From the NCBI GenBank assembly GCA_022764505.1, contig JALEQJ010000045.1:1-47156 (forward strand): a DNA stretch of 47,156 bases, in the 5' to 3' direction. The notes under the pieces are model-generated. The model ran no database searches, was not told the origin of the DNA, and was given only the letters and a program-made list of their open reading frames with translations. Positions 1-9,256 of the stretch are shown here, piece after piece. A program made the position numbers and the translations under genes. Source of the stretch: Phocaeicola sp. GTDB lineage: Bacteria; Bacteroidota; Bacteroidia; Bacteroidales; Bacteroidaceae. Within the stretch, counting starts at the first letter, position 1. Each line of letters opens with the position of its first letter.

Positions 1-276
1 GGCACGCTCCTCATCCTCTCGCTTAATCACAGCCAAGAGTACGGGGTAGAAACTCCCTTGACGAGTACGAGGCACTTTCAGATGAAACTCATAATGTCCA
101 TAACAGAAGTGGCGTGGGCGAAAACCATTACCACTATCTGCAGTTTCATCAAGAAACATTCTTCGTTCGTGGTGCATCAAGCTATTGAAAATTATCTCAA
201 TGAGCTTATTAAAACTATCGGAGCTACTTGTTGCTTTGAGGATAAATTCCGAAATTTGGTCATGTGTAAGTTCCAT
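1..276 (-). CDS. IS256 (mutator)-family transposase, N-terminal fragment
   Basis: Minus-strand frame starting ATG at 276 (MELTHDQISEFIL...) and open to the window edge, 92 residues. The stretch GNGFRPR followed by YEFHLKVPRTRQGSFYP matches the 'NGxRxR ... L.vPRdRnGeF.P' pattern typical of the N-terminal part of IS256/mutator transposases. The DDE catalytic residues would lie beyond the edge. The longer frame on the opposite strand here (58-312) is its antisense shadow. It is partial because the window ends; no frameshift is visible. Confidence 0.85.
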   Translation of the reverse strand, partial: MELTHDQISEFILKATSSSDSFNKLIEIIFNSLMHHERRMFLDETADSGNGFRPRHFCYGHYEFHLKVPRTRQGSFYPVLLAVIKREDEERA

Positions 277-349
277 TTTTTTATCTGTTTTAGGTTTGCA
301 TCTCTAAGATAGGAATTTTGGAGCTTACACACTTTTTTAAGACACTACC
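1..349 (-). mobile_element. IS256-type insertion sequence, left-hand partial copy (5' end plus start of transposase)
   Basis: The outer end lies at about 349: reading the minus strand from there, the sequence begins GGTAGTGTCTTAAAAAAGTG and runs into a transposase start at 276. The same 302 bp recur at 46855-47156 in the opposite orientation. I count about nine substitutions and one A-run length difference, with the substitutions clustered in roughly 110 bp inside the transposase. The element runs off the window edge, so its other end and any target duplication cannot be seen. Confidence 0.85.
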
Positions 350-433
350 TTGCTTTTTATTGGAGACACAGGAGATTACCGGATATGATGGCACTTTTCT
401 GAGTCGGTTTCCCTGAATAAATAACGACCCAAC

Positions 434-467
434 AAAAAGAGAGCCCTTCTGTAAAAGAAGAGCTCTC
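434..467 (-). terminator. Intrinsic terminator of the SusC/D N-glycan operon
   Basis: On the minus strand, a 12-bp stem (GAGAGCTCTTCT pairing with AGAAGGGCTCTC, one G-U) closes a 5-nt loop and is followed by a run of five T. It sits 26 nt after the stop codon of the last operon gene. Between it and the IS end (350-433) I see nothing recognisable. Confidence 0.85.
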
Positions 468-492
468 ATATAGATAAAACTTCAAGTTAAGA

Positions 493-1851
493 TTATTCGC
501 CGATAACAGTGATTTCACCTATCAAGATGTATCCGAAGCTACCTTTCTTCATTGCCAACTTGAACTTGCCGGCTTTGAGTTCGGACAATGCTGTCGCATA
601 GAAAAGGTCTGTGCCTGCAGGAATGGACAATGTCGCCAATTCTTTCCATGCACTGCCGGCAGGAACCAAAATCTTTATTTCTCCGGGACCGTAAGAGCCT
701 AAACCTCCTGGTTGGTGGAATTTAATACCTTTGATGGTCTTTTCTTCTTTCATGTCTACGATCACCTCAATATCCTCTTCTGTATACCAATAAGAGTCTA
801 CATTGCCGTCAATTATTTTTTTCAATGATGAAGCATTCTTGTTGGCACTCACTTCCCAACCGTTCTTTGGCAAAGCCGTACCTTCGGTAGCAACCGTAGT
901 AAACTCAAAGTAAATCTCACGACAGTTGATACGTACCATCACATTTCCTGTAGTACCACTAAAGAAATGTTTTGCACCTTTTGCATCGTAATAAACCAGT
1001 TTCAACGGAAGGAGATAGTCTTTCACTTTTGTGAGTTTATCTGTGTTTTGTAAATCCAAAGGAAAGTTGTTTTCTCCTTTTGAGATTTCTTGCTTTTCTC
1101 CTACAGTGAAAAGATTTGCCGGAGCCAATTCGCAATCGGCATACATTGCATCACGAGTTTGGAATAAGGCATCATCACGTTCCAAAGCAACTTTTGCACC
1201 GGCGGGTACTTCGGCATCTGCGGTGAGCTGTATGTTCAATACACTTTCGTCTACCCATTCATTATTGCCATCTTCCTTGAGCGACAGAATAGCTTCTATG
1301 GCTTTTGTATTAAGGTTCAGCATTTGCTGAGGTTCCAATACTACATAATACACTCCGAAGTTTTGAGAGAGTTGCAATGCTGAATTCTCTGCAAATTTCA
1401 GTGTCAAAGGTAGCACAGCCTTCATTTTAAGGCTTGCGATATTGCGCAATACCACTTTTGCTGTAGCTTTTGCTTCTCCTGCATTGATTTCCAATGGAGT
1501 TGCTTCGTAGTTGGTAGCTGTCAAAACCATATAGTCTTTGTAAGTAGTAGCTAGCTCGGGAGCTTCCGTTGCTACAACAAGCTCTATTTTTTCAGCTTTC
1601 TCCAAAGGGCGTGTCAGTTTGATGGAGACTTCTGTTTCCACCTTGTCTTCTGCCATATTGGCATCGGCAATGAAAGGCAAGGTTTGTGTCATGGTTCTTG
1701 TACTGAACGATGCCAAAAGATATCTCGGATCGGAACCGTTGAAATACTTCTTTACATCGTATCCCTGTTTGTAGTCTAGATCTTGGCTACACGATGCAAA
1801 GAGCATCGTACAGCCTGCCAATAAAATATATACGGACTTATAAATATTCAT
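493..1851 (-). CDS. Surface glycan-binding lipoprotein (DUF1735-type N-terminus, C-terminal discoidin-like domain)
   Basis: Last gene of the five-gene SusC/D operon, 452 residues. A lipoprotein signal ends at Cys21 (LFASC). The N-terminal half has the Ig-like look of DUF1735/BT_3987-N modules (VSIKLTRPLEKAEKIELVV). The C-terminal ~140 residues (from about 315) contain IIDGNVDSYWYT and IKGIKFHQPGG, a pattern typical of F5/8 type C (discoidin) carbohydrate-binding domains. No catalytic motif is visible, so the likely role is holding glycan or glycoprotein at the cell surface for the upstream endoglycosidase and SusC/D pore. It corresponds in position to GpdF of Capnocytophaga canimorsus; the match is by gene order and architecture, not by a database search. 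Confidence 0.75.
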   Translation of the reverse strand: MNIYKSVYILLAGCTMLFASCSQDLDYKQGYDVKKYFNGSDPRYLLASFSTRTMTQTLPFIADANMAEDKVETEVSIKLTRPLEKAEKIELVVATEAPELATTYKDYMVLTATNYEATPLEINAGEAKATAKVVLRNIASLKMKAVLPLTLKFAENSALQLSQNFGVYYVVLEPQQMLNLNTKAIEAILSLKEDGNNEWVDESVLNIQLTADAEVPAGAKVALERDDALFQTRDAMYADCELAPANLFTVGEKQEISKGENNFPLDLQNTDKLTKVKDYLLPLKLVYYDAKGAKHFFSGTTGNVMVRINCREIYFEFTTVATEGTALPKNGWEVSANKNASSLKKIIDGNVDSYWYTEEDIEVIVDMKEEKTIKGIKFHQPGGLGSYGPGEIKILVPAGSAWKELATLSIPAGTDLFYATALSELKAGKFKLAMKKGSFGYILIGEITVIGE

Positions 1852-1869
1852 AGCTTTTATACTTATAGT

Positions 1870-3000
1870 TTATTTTTCTGGAAATATCCAAGTTTTCCAA
1901 GTAAGGATACTCTCGTCTGTTATTTCTGTTCCACCCGACTTGTATGTCTTGAAATGATTATTGTTTTTCGTTACATCTTTCAACTTTGTTTTCTTGGTCA
2001 AAGGAGCATAAAATACGAGGTCAGGATTTGTTGGATCTTCCACGTAAAGGTTCTCTTTGATTTGGAAAGCAGACAAAGCCTTGTTGTAAACGCGGATATC
2101 GCGTACATAACCGGAGAAGATACCCCAACTCATGTTGAATTTCGGGAATTCTTCACACTTCGCTACGTCAAATTCATTGTCCAAGGCACCGTTCAGGTAG
2201 AGTTTCACATGCTGGTTTTTGTAGACGAAAGCCAAGTGGTAGAATTTGCCGGCAACAATCTTTTGCTTTGCAAATGCTTTGGGGTCGTCTGTTTCGCCTG
2301 TTTTAAATTGCAAACTACCGTTGCTTTCCACACGAGAATAGAAGTTCCCGGAGAGAATAGACTGATTTCCTTTTTGACCGTCTATCTGGAAACCGTATTG
2401 GATAGTCCATTCTGTCATTTGCAATGGTGTAGGGAAATCCACCTGCATATAGAAGCCGCTCTGACGAAGTACATCTGTTTCCAACATACGGTCTAATCCG
2501 AAGATAAGTGCATTGGAAGATTTCAAGACATTGACATCACTTACTTTATCGCCTACGATACGCAAAGGAATGGCGTATTTATAAGCCTCATTCAGTGTAG
2601 AATCCAGCGGAGAGATATTTACCTTGATGGCAGATGCGGATATCGTACCAGCTTTGATGGCTGTTTCATTAGCGGAAAGTTTATAGAATTTGGCAGGTAA
2701 CAGTTTGTAACTTGTACCGTTCTCCTTATTGTATTTCTCCAAAGCCACTGTATCTACAGCCAAAGAGAGAACTACATCATTGTTTACGATATTGGCAGCA
2801 CGTAGTGTGATTTGTGCCTCACCGCCGGTATTGTCTACTGCCACTTTCTGCATAGGGCTTTCGGAAACACCTTCAAAATATACAGCATTGGGCAGATCGG
2901 TTTCTTGATTTACCGTATCGTACTCCAAGCGAGAGCAACTCACGCCGGCTATTGCCATAGTTACGACCAAAGTCTTAATATATATCTTTTTCATATTCAT
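1870..3000 (-). CDS. Surface glycan-binding lipoprotein (DUF1735 plus LamG-like domain)
   Basis: Fourth gene of the operon, 376 residues, with Met1 and Met3 both possible starts (MNMKKIYIK). The lipoprotein signal ends AGVSC (Cys22 from Met1). Residues ~30-165 form a DUF1735-like module (NAVYFEGVSE..., NGTSYKLLP). From about 185 onward the protein looks like a concanavalin/LamG fold: WTIQYGFQIDGQ, FYHLAFVYKNQHVKLYLNG, GYVRDIRVYNKALS and VFYAPLT are typical of Laminin_G_3 sugar-binding domains. It is probably a second surface glycan-binding protein working with the GH18 enzyme encoded 11 bp upstream. It matches GpdE/BT3986-type proteins in layout. Substrate specificity cannot be read from the sequence. 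Confidence 0.75.
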   Translation of the reverse strand: MNMKKIYIKTLVVTMAIAGVSCSRLEYDTVNQETDLPNAVYFEGVSESPMQKVAVDNTGGEAQITLRAANIVNNDVVLSLAVDTVALEKYNKENGTSYKLLPAKFYKLSANETAIKAGTISASAIKVNISPLDSTLNEAYKYAIPLRIVGDKVSDVNVLKSSNALIFGLDRMLETDVLRQSGFYMQVDFPTPLQMTEWTIQYGFQIDGQKGNQSILSGNFYSRVESNGSLQFKTGETDDPKAFAKQKIVAGKFYHLAFVYKNQHVKLYLNGALDNEFDVAKCEEFPKFNMSWGIFSGYVRDIRVYNKALSAFQIKENLYVEDPTNPDLVFYAPLTKKTKLKDVTKNNNHFKTYKSGGTEITDESILTWKTWIFPEK

Positions 3001-3011
3001 TCTTTGTTTGA

Positions 3012-4142
3012 TTATTTAGCTGCTGGATTCATTATTTGAATACCTTCTCTCAAGTACTTATACACAGGTGTTTGGGCATAGTCCATCTCCATGTGATAAC
3101 TACCGATACCACCTTTTACACCATCTTTCGGACTCCAATCCGCCATACCTAAATAGGAAGGAAGTGTGCGACCGTCGCGTGTGGTGAAAGTTACACCACC
3201 AGTAGCGGCATATTGCTCAAATGTTTCCGTTACGATGAGTTTCTTGGCTACTTCCTTACGGCTCATAGTGGGAACGAATTTACGGCATAAACGTTCGTAA
3301 CGATTTTCTAAATCCGTATAAGAGCGACAGCTGTATGCTTGGAGAATGAAATAGTTAAAGTATTCACCCATGTATGCAGGGAACCAATCCGGTTCTCCAT
3401 CTACTACCAAGAGTTTCTTACGACCTTCTGCAGTCTCGGCTTTAGGACCGATGCGCTTAGCCATAGTCTTGATGAAAAGCTCCATACGTCTGGTGTCATT
3501 TGAACCGCGACCTCCCCACATTTCGTAGTTTGTTTCAAAAGGTTGAGGATAGCTGGGTTCGGCATCAAGGTCAAAACCATTGTAGCCATACTTATCAATG
3601 GTATCACAAAGTGCATTGGCATATTTCATGATGGCTTTGTTGATAGCTGTGGTATCTCCATCTACCCAACCCCAGAACTTATGTTGCCATTGGTTCCATG
3701 TTAAATCTTTGTCTGCTTCTGGTTTAGACGGAGTAATAGCATCTCCTATCTGGAACATCAGTACACAAGTCAATGCTTTCAAGCCTTTTTCCTTTTGTGA
3801 CTTGCGCAAATCCTCTTGTTGTTCTTTTGTCAGGTTAGACCAACCGCCCCAAATAGAGACAAAGTCTGTACTGTCCGGCAAGTGATAGAGATATCTTGCT
3901 TTGGGACCATTAGCACTCCAACCACCATACCAACCGAATGTCACTTGATGGTCGCTTTCTTTGTAAGCGCGGAGGTTTTCTAAGTACTTTCTATGTGATT
4001 CTGCCAACGTACTGTCGGCACCTGCCAAGTGTTTGTCAATGTTTTCTGCTTCTACTTCTGTCCATTTGTTGCAAGAAGTATTGAGTACAAGCATCGCAAA
4101 CATACTCATCAATAACAGTATATTCTTTTTCATAAAATTCAT
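3012..4142 (-). CDS. GH18 endo-beta-N-acetylglucosaminidase, surface lipoprotein (GpdG/BT3987-like)
   Basis: A 376-residue lipoprotein with lipobox NTSC (Cys24 from Met1; Met4 is an equally plausible start). The GH18 active-site strand is visible as NGFDLDAE at residues 188-195: Asp191, Asp193 and catalytic acid Glu195 fit DGxDxDxE, with the first Asp replaced by Asn188. In EndoF/EndoBT-type enzymes this strand cuts the chitobiose core of N-linked glycans, leaving one GlcNAc on the protein. The gene sits in the middle of the SusC/D operon, 5 bp after SusD and 11 bp before a glycan-binding protein. The released glycan would go to SusC/D. No exo-glycosidase (for example GH92 mannosidase) is present nearby. 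The family call is firm; glycan class (high-mannose or complex) and host targets such as IgG are inference. Confidence 0.85.
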   Translation of the reverse strand: MNFMKKNILLLMSMFAMLVLNTSCNKWTEVEAENIDKHLAGADSTLAESHRKYLENLRAYKESDHQVTFGWYGGWSANGPKARYLYHLPDSTDFVSIWGGWSNLTKEQQEDLRKSQKEKGLKALTCVLMFQIGDAITPSKPEADKDLTWNQWQHKFWGWVDGDTTAINKAIMKYANALCDTIDKYGYNGFDLDAEPSYPQPFETNYEMWGGRGSNDTRRMELFIKTMAKRIGPKAETAEGRKKLLVVDGEPDWFPAYMGEYFNYFILQAYSCRSYTDLENRYERLCRKFVPTMSRKEVAKKLIVTETFEQYAATGGVTFTTRDGRTLPSYLGMADWSPKDGVKGGIGSYHMEMDYAQTPVYKYLREGIQIMNPAAK

Positions 4143-4147
4143 TTGTT

Positions 4148-5746
4148 TTACTTTTTCTTCTTATCCCACCAAACTTTGGTAGCACCATTGTCTGCACCAC
4201 CTAAAAGCGTTACAGCTTTGGTGATGTTCTCAAGGTTTTTATTGTATTCCTCATTTGAATAGGGAATACGTGTAGGACCATATCCTGCAACATCGGCATC
4301 TGTAGCAATCAGCACCGGAGTGAAGATTTTAGGATAGCCTGTACGGCGGAATTCGCTCCACGCTTCTTGTCCGTCTGGATAGATAGCCAAGTACTTTTGT
4401 GTGATGATACGTTCCAAGTTCTTTTCGAAAGTATCGGTACTTGTCCATTTGATGGTGATGTCTGTAGCCGCATCTTTGCTGTATTCCGAGTTTACAGGAT
4501 CTACGTATTTCGCAGGTTTTGCTGTGCTATTAGCTACATAAGCCATAGCTGCACTTGCAGCTAAACCATTCTCCTCAAACGAAGTAGTAATACCTTTTTC
4601 GTAGAATGCTTGTGCTGTACCTGAACCCATATTCCAATTTCTCAAAGCACCTTCGGCACGAAGGAAATATACTTCTGAAGTTTTCATAATGTATACGGGT
4701 GTGCTATTCTCAACATTGAGTGTAGAGAATGACTTTTTGTCCAAATAGTCGGTTTTGCTGGGCAAGTTGGTACGAACGGCATAATAATCTGTTACTCCGC
4801 CGATGGTAGCTTGTACGAAATAGCTCGCAATACGCGGGTCTTTGTAACCTTTCAAATAAGAATAGATTTCTGCTCCCATGCGCACGTCGTTGTAGTCATT
4901 GTTGATGATGACCAACGGATTTTTCAGCGTTACGCCTGCACCTTTGCTCAATTGTGCCATATCTTTGGCTACCTCAAATACACCTTGCGGATTGGAAATG
5001 GCTTTCTCTGCATAAGTTTTTGCCAACGCTTCATCGGCATAAACTACACGCATCGCCAAACGTAACATCAGTGAGTTGGCAAATTTCATCCATTTCTTAT
5101 AGTCGCCTTCGTAGATGATGTCGTACTGAGGCAATATATTGTGTGCTTCTTTATCCAGCGTAGCAACAGCTTCGTCCAGTTCTCTCAACATTTGCTTGTA
5201 TACATCTTGTTGCGAATCGTAAACAGACTGCAAAACGCCTTCTTTGCCTGTTTGTGAGTAGGGCATTGGACCGAAGGTATCGGTAGCCTTATGCACTGCA
5301 GCTACTTTTATAATTTGTGCCAATGCAAATGCTGCCGCATCGTCTGTAGTACGTTTCTTGAAATCCATCCAATAACGCAAAGGAGTACCAGCCATTACGT
5401 TGTAAGTATAGTTACTCCATGCACGCAAACCGTAAGTAGGGAAACCTTTTCCTACCCACTTATTTTGTGCAGGTGCCATATATCCTATCCAAGATGCACC
5501 GGCAAGTGTATAAGGGATCTGATAATCGTTGACATAATTTGTACCCGAAGAACCAACGGGGAAGATAGATTGTTGGAATGTGGTAAGATAACCACCTGCC
5601 TTTAAACCATCTTTTAGCAAATCATTTTCTGTAGGATGGCGATGATCTGTATTGATAGCTTCAAAATCCGGTTGGCAAGCAGTAAAAGTCAAGCTCATAG
5701 CCGGAACCACCATATATATATAGGCTTTCTTAATATAGTTTCTCAT
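4148..5746 (-). CDS. SusD/RagB-family nutrient-binding outer-membrane lipoprotein
   Basis: 532 residues with a lipoprotein signal ending FTACQ (Cys24). The N-terminal INTDHRHPTENDL and the later ARSNY/WMDFKKR-type helical TPR region, then EVYFLRAEG and QKYLAIYPDGQEAWSEFRRTG, are hallmarks of the SusD-like_2 branch of SusD proteins. Such proteins form a lid over the SusC barrel at the cell surface and capture the oligosaccharide. It begins 13 bp after susC and ends 5 bp before the GH18 gene, so it is certainly co-transcribed with them. Length is normal for the family. The ligand is presumably an N-glycan, judging from the neighbouring endoglycosidase. Confidence 0.93.
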   Translation of the reverse strand: MRNYIKKAYIYMVVPAMSLTFTACQPDFEAINTDHRHPTENDLLKDGLKAGGYLTTFQQSIFPVGSSGTNYVNDYQIPYTLAGASWIGYMAPAQNKWVGKGFPTYGLRAWSNYTYNVMAGTPLRYWMDFKKRTTDDAAAFALAQIIKVAAVHKATDTFGPMPYSQTGKEGVLQSVYDSQQDVYKQMLRELDEAVATLDKEAHNILPQYDIIYEGDYKKWMKFANSLMLRLAMRVVYADEALAKTYAEKAISNPQGVFEVAKDMAQLSKGAGVTLKNPLVIINNDYNDVRMGAEIYSYLKGYKDPRIASYFVQATIGGVTDYYAVRTNLPSKTDYLDKKSFSTLNVENSTPVYIMKTSEVYFLRAEGALRNWNMGSGTAQAFYEKGITTSFEENGLAASAAMAYVANSTAKPAKYVDPVNSEYSKDAATDITIKWTSTDTFEKNLERIITQKYLAIYPDGQEAWSEFRRTGYPKIFTPVLIATDADVAGYGPTRIPYSNEEYNKNLENITKAVTLLGGADNGATKVWWDKKKK

Positions 5747-5759
5747 TTTCTTTCTCTGT

Positions 5760-8700
5760 TTAGAATTGAACTTTCAAGCCGAAGCCAAGTGTTCTCAAAC
5801 TGGGGGTACCAAAGTACTCGCTACCCTGTCCGTAAGTACCTGTTGTAGCTGTAATTTCAGGGTCAAAAGGAGCCTTGTTGTATATCATTAACAAGTTGCG
5901 TCCTATCAATGACACTGAGATCTTGGGCAATGTAAGACTGCCTATACGTGTAGGCAAAGCGTAACTCAAAGTGGCTTCTTGCAAACGTACATTGGTAGCA
6001 CTATAATAATAGTAAGCCATCAACTGTTCTCCAGCTACTACGGCATAGTATTTTTCAGGATCTACAATTTTGCCACCAGCTACTACTACACCGCCTTTGT
6101 CGCGTGCATCAGCCGTTGCTTTTGAAACACCGAATTTATCCATTACGGCTTGCGTACCAGATGTAACGATACCGCCTACGCGTGCATTGATGAGGAAAGA
6201 AAGTGAGAGATTCTTGTACTTCAACGTATTTCTCCAACCTAAAGTAAAGTCAGGGTTAGCACTACCTATCTTTAGACGGTAACCATTGGGCAATTCCATG
6301 GAAGAAACCTTACCGTCTTCGTCCACAGCGATCTGTCCCATTGCATCACGTTTCAATACTTTGGTTACATAAATATCACCGATAGCATCGCCTTCGCGGA
6401 TATAACCACCGCCGGCACTTGTCTCATTGAAGCTTATTGTACCTCCGTCTCCCGTAGGATAATTACGAACCAATTCTTTTACCTTGTTTACGTTGCGAGA
6501 ATACACCACATTGGTAGAATAAGAAAAATCTCCCCATTCGTCATCGTAACCCAAAGAGAGTTCAATACCGTGGTTTTGGATTCTACCTGCTTGAATATAG
6601 AATGCAGAATAAGGAGCGGAAGCCGGAAGTTCGCTCAAGAAAGTCTGGTTGTAAGTATTCGATTTATATAATGTGAGATCAAAATTCAACTTGTTGTTGA
6701 ACATACGCAGATTCAAACCGAATTCGTAAGAACGTGTACGCTCTGCTTTGAAATCGTAGAAAGGCATCACGGTTCTTGCAGAAGGTAAACCGTTACTTAT
6801 AGGGTATGTGATGGTGCCACGTGTGATGCCACGATAGCGGTCGGGAATAGGAGAACCCACTTCAGTGTATGAACCGCGTACTTTTAAGAAAGAAATGGCT
6901 TTGGGCATTTCCCATAAATTGGAAATTACGGTAGAAAGACCTACAGAAGGATAGAAGAATGAAGGCTCTTTTGCATTGACAAGAAGAGAGCTCCAGTCGT
7001 TACGACCTGTCAAAGTAAGATAAACAGAGTTTTTCCAGCCCAATTCCGCGCTACCGAAGATAGCAGTACTACGCTTTCTGAAGTCGTTGTCGGACGGAGT
7101 GGTATCCACCGGGTCTAAAGCTTCTGCCGAGAAGAGATTGGGGACTTTTAGGATAGGACCACCGAAACCGATAGAACGAGAATGATAATCTTCCAAGCTG
7201 GCACCCAAGTTGGCTGTAAGATTGAAGTCTTCATTCAAAGCCTTATTAGCATTGATGATAACGTCCATATATGTTTGTTGGTCGGAGTCGGAAGAGGTTC
7301 TGTAAATACCATTACCTTTTGTTCCAGAGTAAAGCAAACCTGTACCAGATGCATGTAAACGACTTTCTGAATTTGTATTGGTATTATCCACACGTACACG
7401 TCCTGTTACGTTTAACCAGTCAAGAATGTTATATTTCAGACTTGCTGTGAGCATGTAGCGTTTACGATTCGTAGGCATCATCATGTCGTTCACTATGAAG
7501 TAAGGATTTTGCATTTGTATACCTTGGTCTCCGTATGGCCAGTATTGTACGGGGAATTTACGTACAGCATCGTAACGTTTGTACAATTCTACATCTGCCC
7601 AGTTTTCGCCTCTTGGGAAAAGATAAAGTGCAGGTAGTGGGTTGTAATATTCTCCAGAACGATACATGTTTTGGTTGCGCTGTATCACGTAGCTACCACT
7701 CACATCAAGGAGTAAACGATCATTCAGGAAACTCGCTGTATTGCGTACGGTGAAGTTATAACGGTCATATTCATTGTTGGGCAATATCCCTTGCGCATTG
7801 GTCGCAGCCACCGAAACGTATGTTTGATTTTGTTGGGTACCGGTGCTCAAAGTAACAGAGTTGTTGTAGTTATGCCCTGTTTGGAAGAACTTCCTTGGGT
7901 TGAAAGAAGTTGGCGTGTCCAGTTTAGCACCCCAGCTTTCAAAAGAACCCTTCACGTTACCATAAGTATTTTGAAACTCGGGCATCATCAAAGGATTGGA
8001 AAAATCCATGCTACTAGCAAATGACACGCTGAGTTTTCCTTCTTTACCTTTCTTCGTATTGATGAGGATAACACCGTTGGCAGCAGCCGAACCGTAAAGT
8101 GCAGCAGCCGAAGGACCTGTTAATACGTTTACGCTTTCAATATCATCTGGGTTCAAATCTGAGATAGCTTCACCACTCTGCTGTTTAGAATAACGTCCAC
8201 CATCTACATCGCCACCGCTTTTATTAACCATGGGCACACCGTCTATCACGTAGAGTGCGCTGTTGTTACCAGTGATAGATTTGGCACCACGCATCACCAC
8301 GCGCGAAGCTCCCCCCGCACCTGCCGAAGCATTGATGTTCACACCTGCCACGCGTCCATTCAGATTGTTTACGAAGCTCACGTCTTTCACAGCAGTAAGT
8401 GCATCGCTCTTCACTTGCTGTACATTGTAACTCAATGCTTTTTCGGAACGTTTGATACCGAGAGCCGTTACAACGACTTCCTCAAGTGTTTGAGAGTCTT
8501 CCTGCAATACGATTTGTAGTGGTTGTCCGTTCCATTTTACTTCTTGAGTCCCAAAACCGATGAAAGAGATTTGGATTACATCGCCATGACGTACGTTGGG
8601 CAATGAGAAGTTTCCTTCCAAGTCGGTAATGACTCCGTTAGTTGTACCTTTCACCAAGATGCTGGCACCGATTATAGGCTCTCCTAAAACATCTTTTACC

Positions 8701-8834
8701 ACCCCTTTACAAACCGCAGTCTGTTGTACAGAGGCTGTCAGGCTCTCAGCATAGACACTGGAATAAGCAGGCAATAAGAGTGCACCGCTTAACCCCCATG
8801 CCATAAGCAGAGCTTTTGTCTGGTTAGATTTCAT
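5760..8834 (-). CDS. SusC/RagA-family TonB-linked outer-membrane transporter
   Basis: 1024 residues and first gene of the operon. A signal peptide (about residues 1-29, ending VYAES) is followed by a carboxypeptidase-D-like regulatory domain (CKGVVKDVLGEPIIGASILVKGT..., ~42-120), the TonB-box-like stretch LEEVVVTALGIKR, a plug domain (VSFVNNLNGRVAGVNI, YVIDGVPM, DIESVNVLTGPSAAALYGS) and a ~800-residue beta-barrel ending in aromatic LRTLGFGLKVQF. Such proteins import oligosaccharides or peptides across the outer membrane using TonB energy together with the SusD lipoprotein encoded next. The plug, barrel and C-terminal Phe are all intact. Its position at the head of an endoglycosidase operon points to N-glycan uptake. 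Confidence 0.95.
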   Translation of the reverse strand: MKSNQTKALLMAWGLSGALLLPAYSSVYAESLTASVQQTAVCKGVVKDVLGEPIIGASILVKGTTNGVITDLEGNFSLPNVRHGDVIQISFIGFGTQEVKWNGQPLQIVLQEDSQTLEEVVVTALGIKRSEKALSYNVQQVKSDALTAVKDVSFVNNLNGRVAGVNINASAGAGGASRVVMRGAKSITGNNSALYVIDGVPMVNKSGGDVDGGRYSKQQSGEAISDLNPDDIESVNVLTGPSAAALYGSAAANGVILINTKKGKEGKLSVSFASSMDFSNPLMMPEFQNTYGNVKGSFESWGAKLDTPTSFNPRKFFQTGHNYNNSVTLSTGTQQNQTYVSVAATNAQGILPNNEYDRYNFTVRNTASFLNDRLLLDVSGSYVIQRNQNMYRSGEYYNPLPALYLFPRGENWADVELYKRYDAVRKFPVQYWPYGDQGIQMQNPYFIVNDMMMPTNRKRYMLTASLKYNILDWLNVTGRVRVDNTNTNSESRLHASGTGLLYSGTKGNGIYRTSSDSDQQTYMDVIINANKALNEDFNLTANLGASLEDYHSRSIGFGGPILKVPNLFSAEALDPVDTTPSDNDFRKRSTAIFGSAELGWKNSVYLTLTGRNDWSSLLVNAKEPSFFYPSVGLSTVISNLWEMPKAISFLKVRGSYTEVGSPIPDRYRGITRGTITYPISNGLPSARTVMPFYDFKAERTRSYEFGLNLRMFNNKLNFDLTLYKSNTYNQTFLSELPASAPYSAFYIQAGRIQNHGIELSLGYDDEWGDFSYSTNVVYSRNVNKVKELVRNYPTGDGGTISFNETSAGGGYIREGDAIGDIYVTKVLKRDAMGQIAVDEDGKVSSMELPNGYRLKIGSANPDFTLGWRNTLKYKNLSLSFLINARVGGIVTSGTQAVMDKFGVSKATADARDKGGVVVAGGKIVDPEKYYAVVAGEQLMAYYYYSATNVRLQEATLSYALPTRIGSLTLPKISVSLIGRNLLMIYNKAPFDPEITATTGTYGQGSEYFGTPSLRTLGFGLKVQF

Positions 8835-9193
8835 AAGTTACTATTTGATTGTTTTCTATAAGATTGTTATACACAACATTCGTATTATCACTATGCGCTC
8901 TACTGTAATAAACACTCTGTGAGTATGAAGAAATACTTACGTTGTTAGTATAAACAAGATCTTATTTATTATAAAATTTAATTTGTTAGAGCGCAAAATT
9001 AAACTTTAAACCAATACTCCCTAGTATTTTTTTATGATAATTCGTTAAAACACGCATTAAAAGTGCTATTAAGAAGTGCAAATACTTATCTCTTGTCCCC
9101 CACAGCATGAAAAACACTCGTGAAATGCTGTCGGCAGGGAGAGGAAATCTTCACAGATACAGAAGATGGTAGCAAACAGTATCGGTACAAAAA
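8835..9193 (-). promoter_or_regulatory. Intergenic region upstream of susC with probable promoter and inverted repeat
   Basis: No gene is visible in this ~360-bp stretch. On the minus strand the box TAATTTTG (8994-9001) fits the Bacteroidetes -7 consensus TAnnTTTG and would give a ~150-nt leader. No clear -33 TTTG lies at the right distance. Just upstream of the box is the inverted repeat AATACT-AGGG-AGTATT (9013-9028), a possible operator. No sigma/anti-sigma or hybrid two-component gene is adjacent, so the operon's regulator is elsewhere. Confidence 0.45.
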
Positions 9194-9226
9194 GTAATGG
9201 GATTGTCCGACTTTTTGGACAACCCC
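9194..9226 (-). terminator. Terminator of the fimbrillin-like lipoprotein gene
   Basis: On the minus strand GGGGTTGTCC pairs with GGACAATCCC (one G-U) around an 8-nt loop (9199-9226), followed by ATTACTTTTTG. It lies about 30 nt past the stop codon at 9257. Confidence 0.7.
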
Positions 9227-9256
9227 ATTTTGACTCTTTTTAATAAAACGCAGAAG

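Noticed and set aside
58-312. 84-codon plus-strand frame at the left end, similar to a minus-strand frame at the right end
   Set aside because: Both are antisense to the IS256-type transposase, whose own frame shows the family motif; the resemblance only reflects the duplicated IS.
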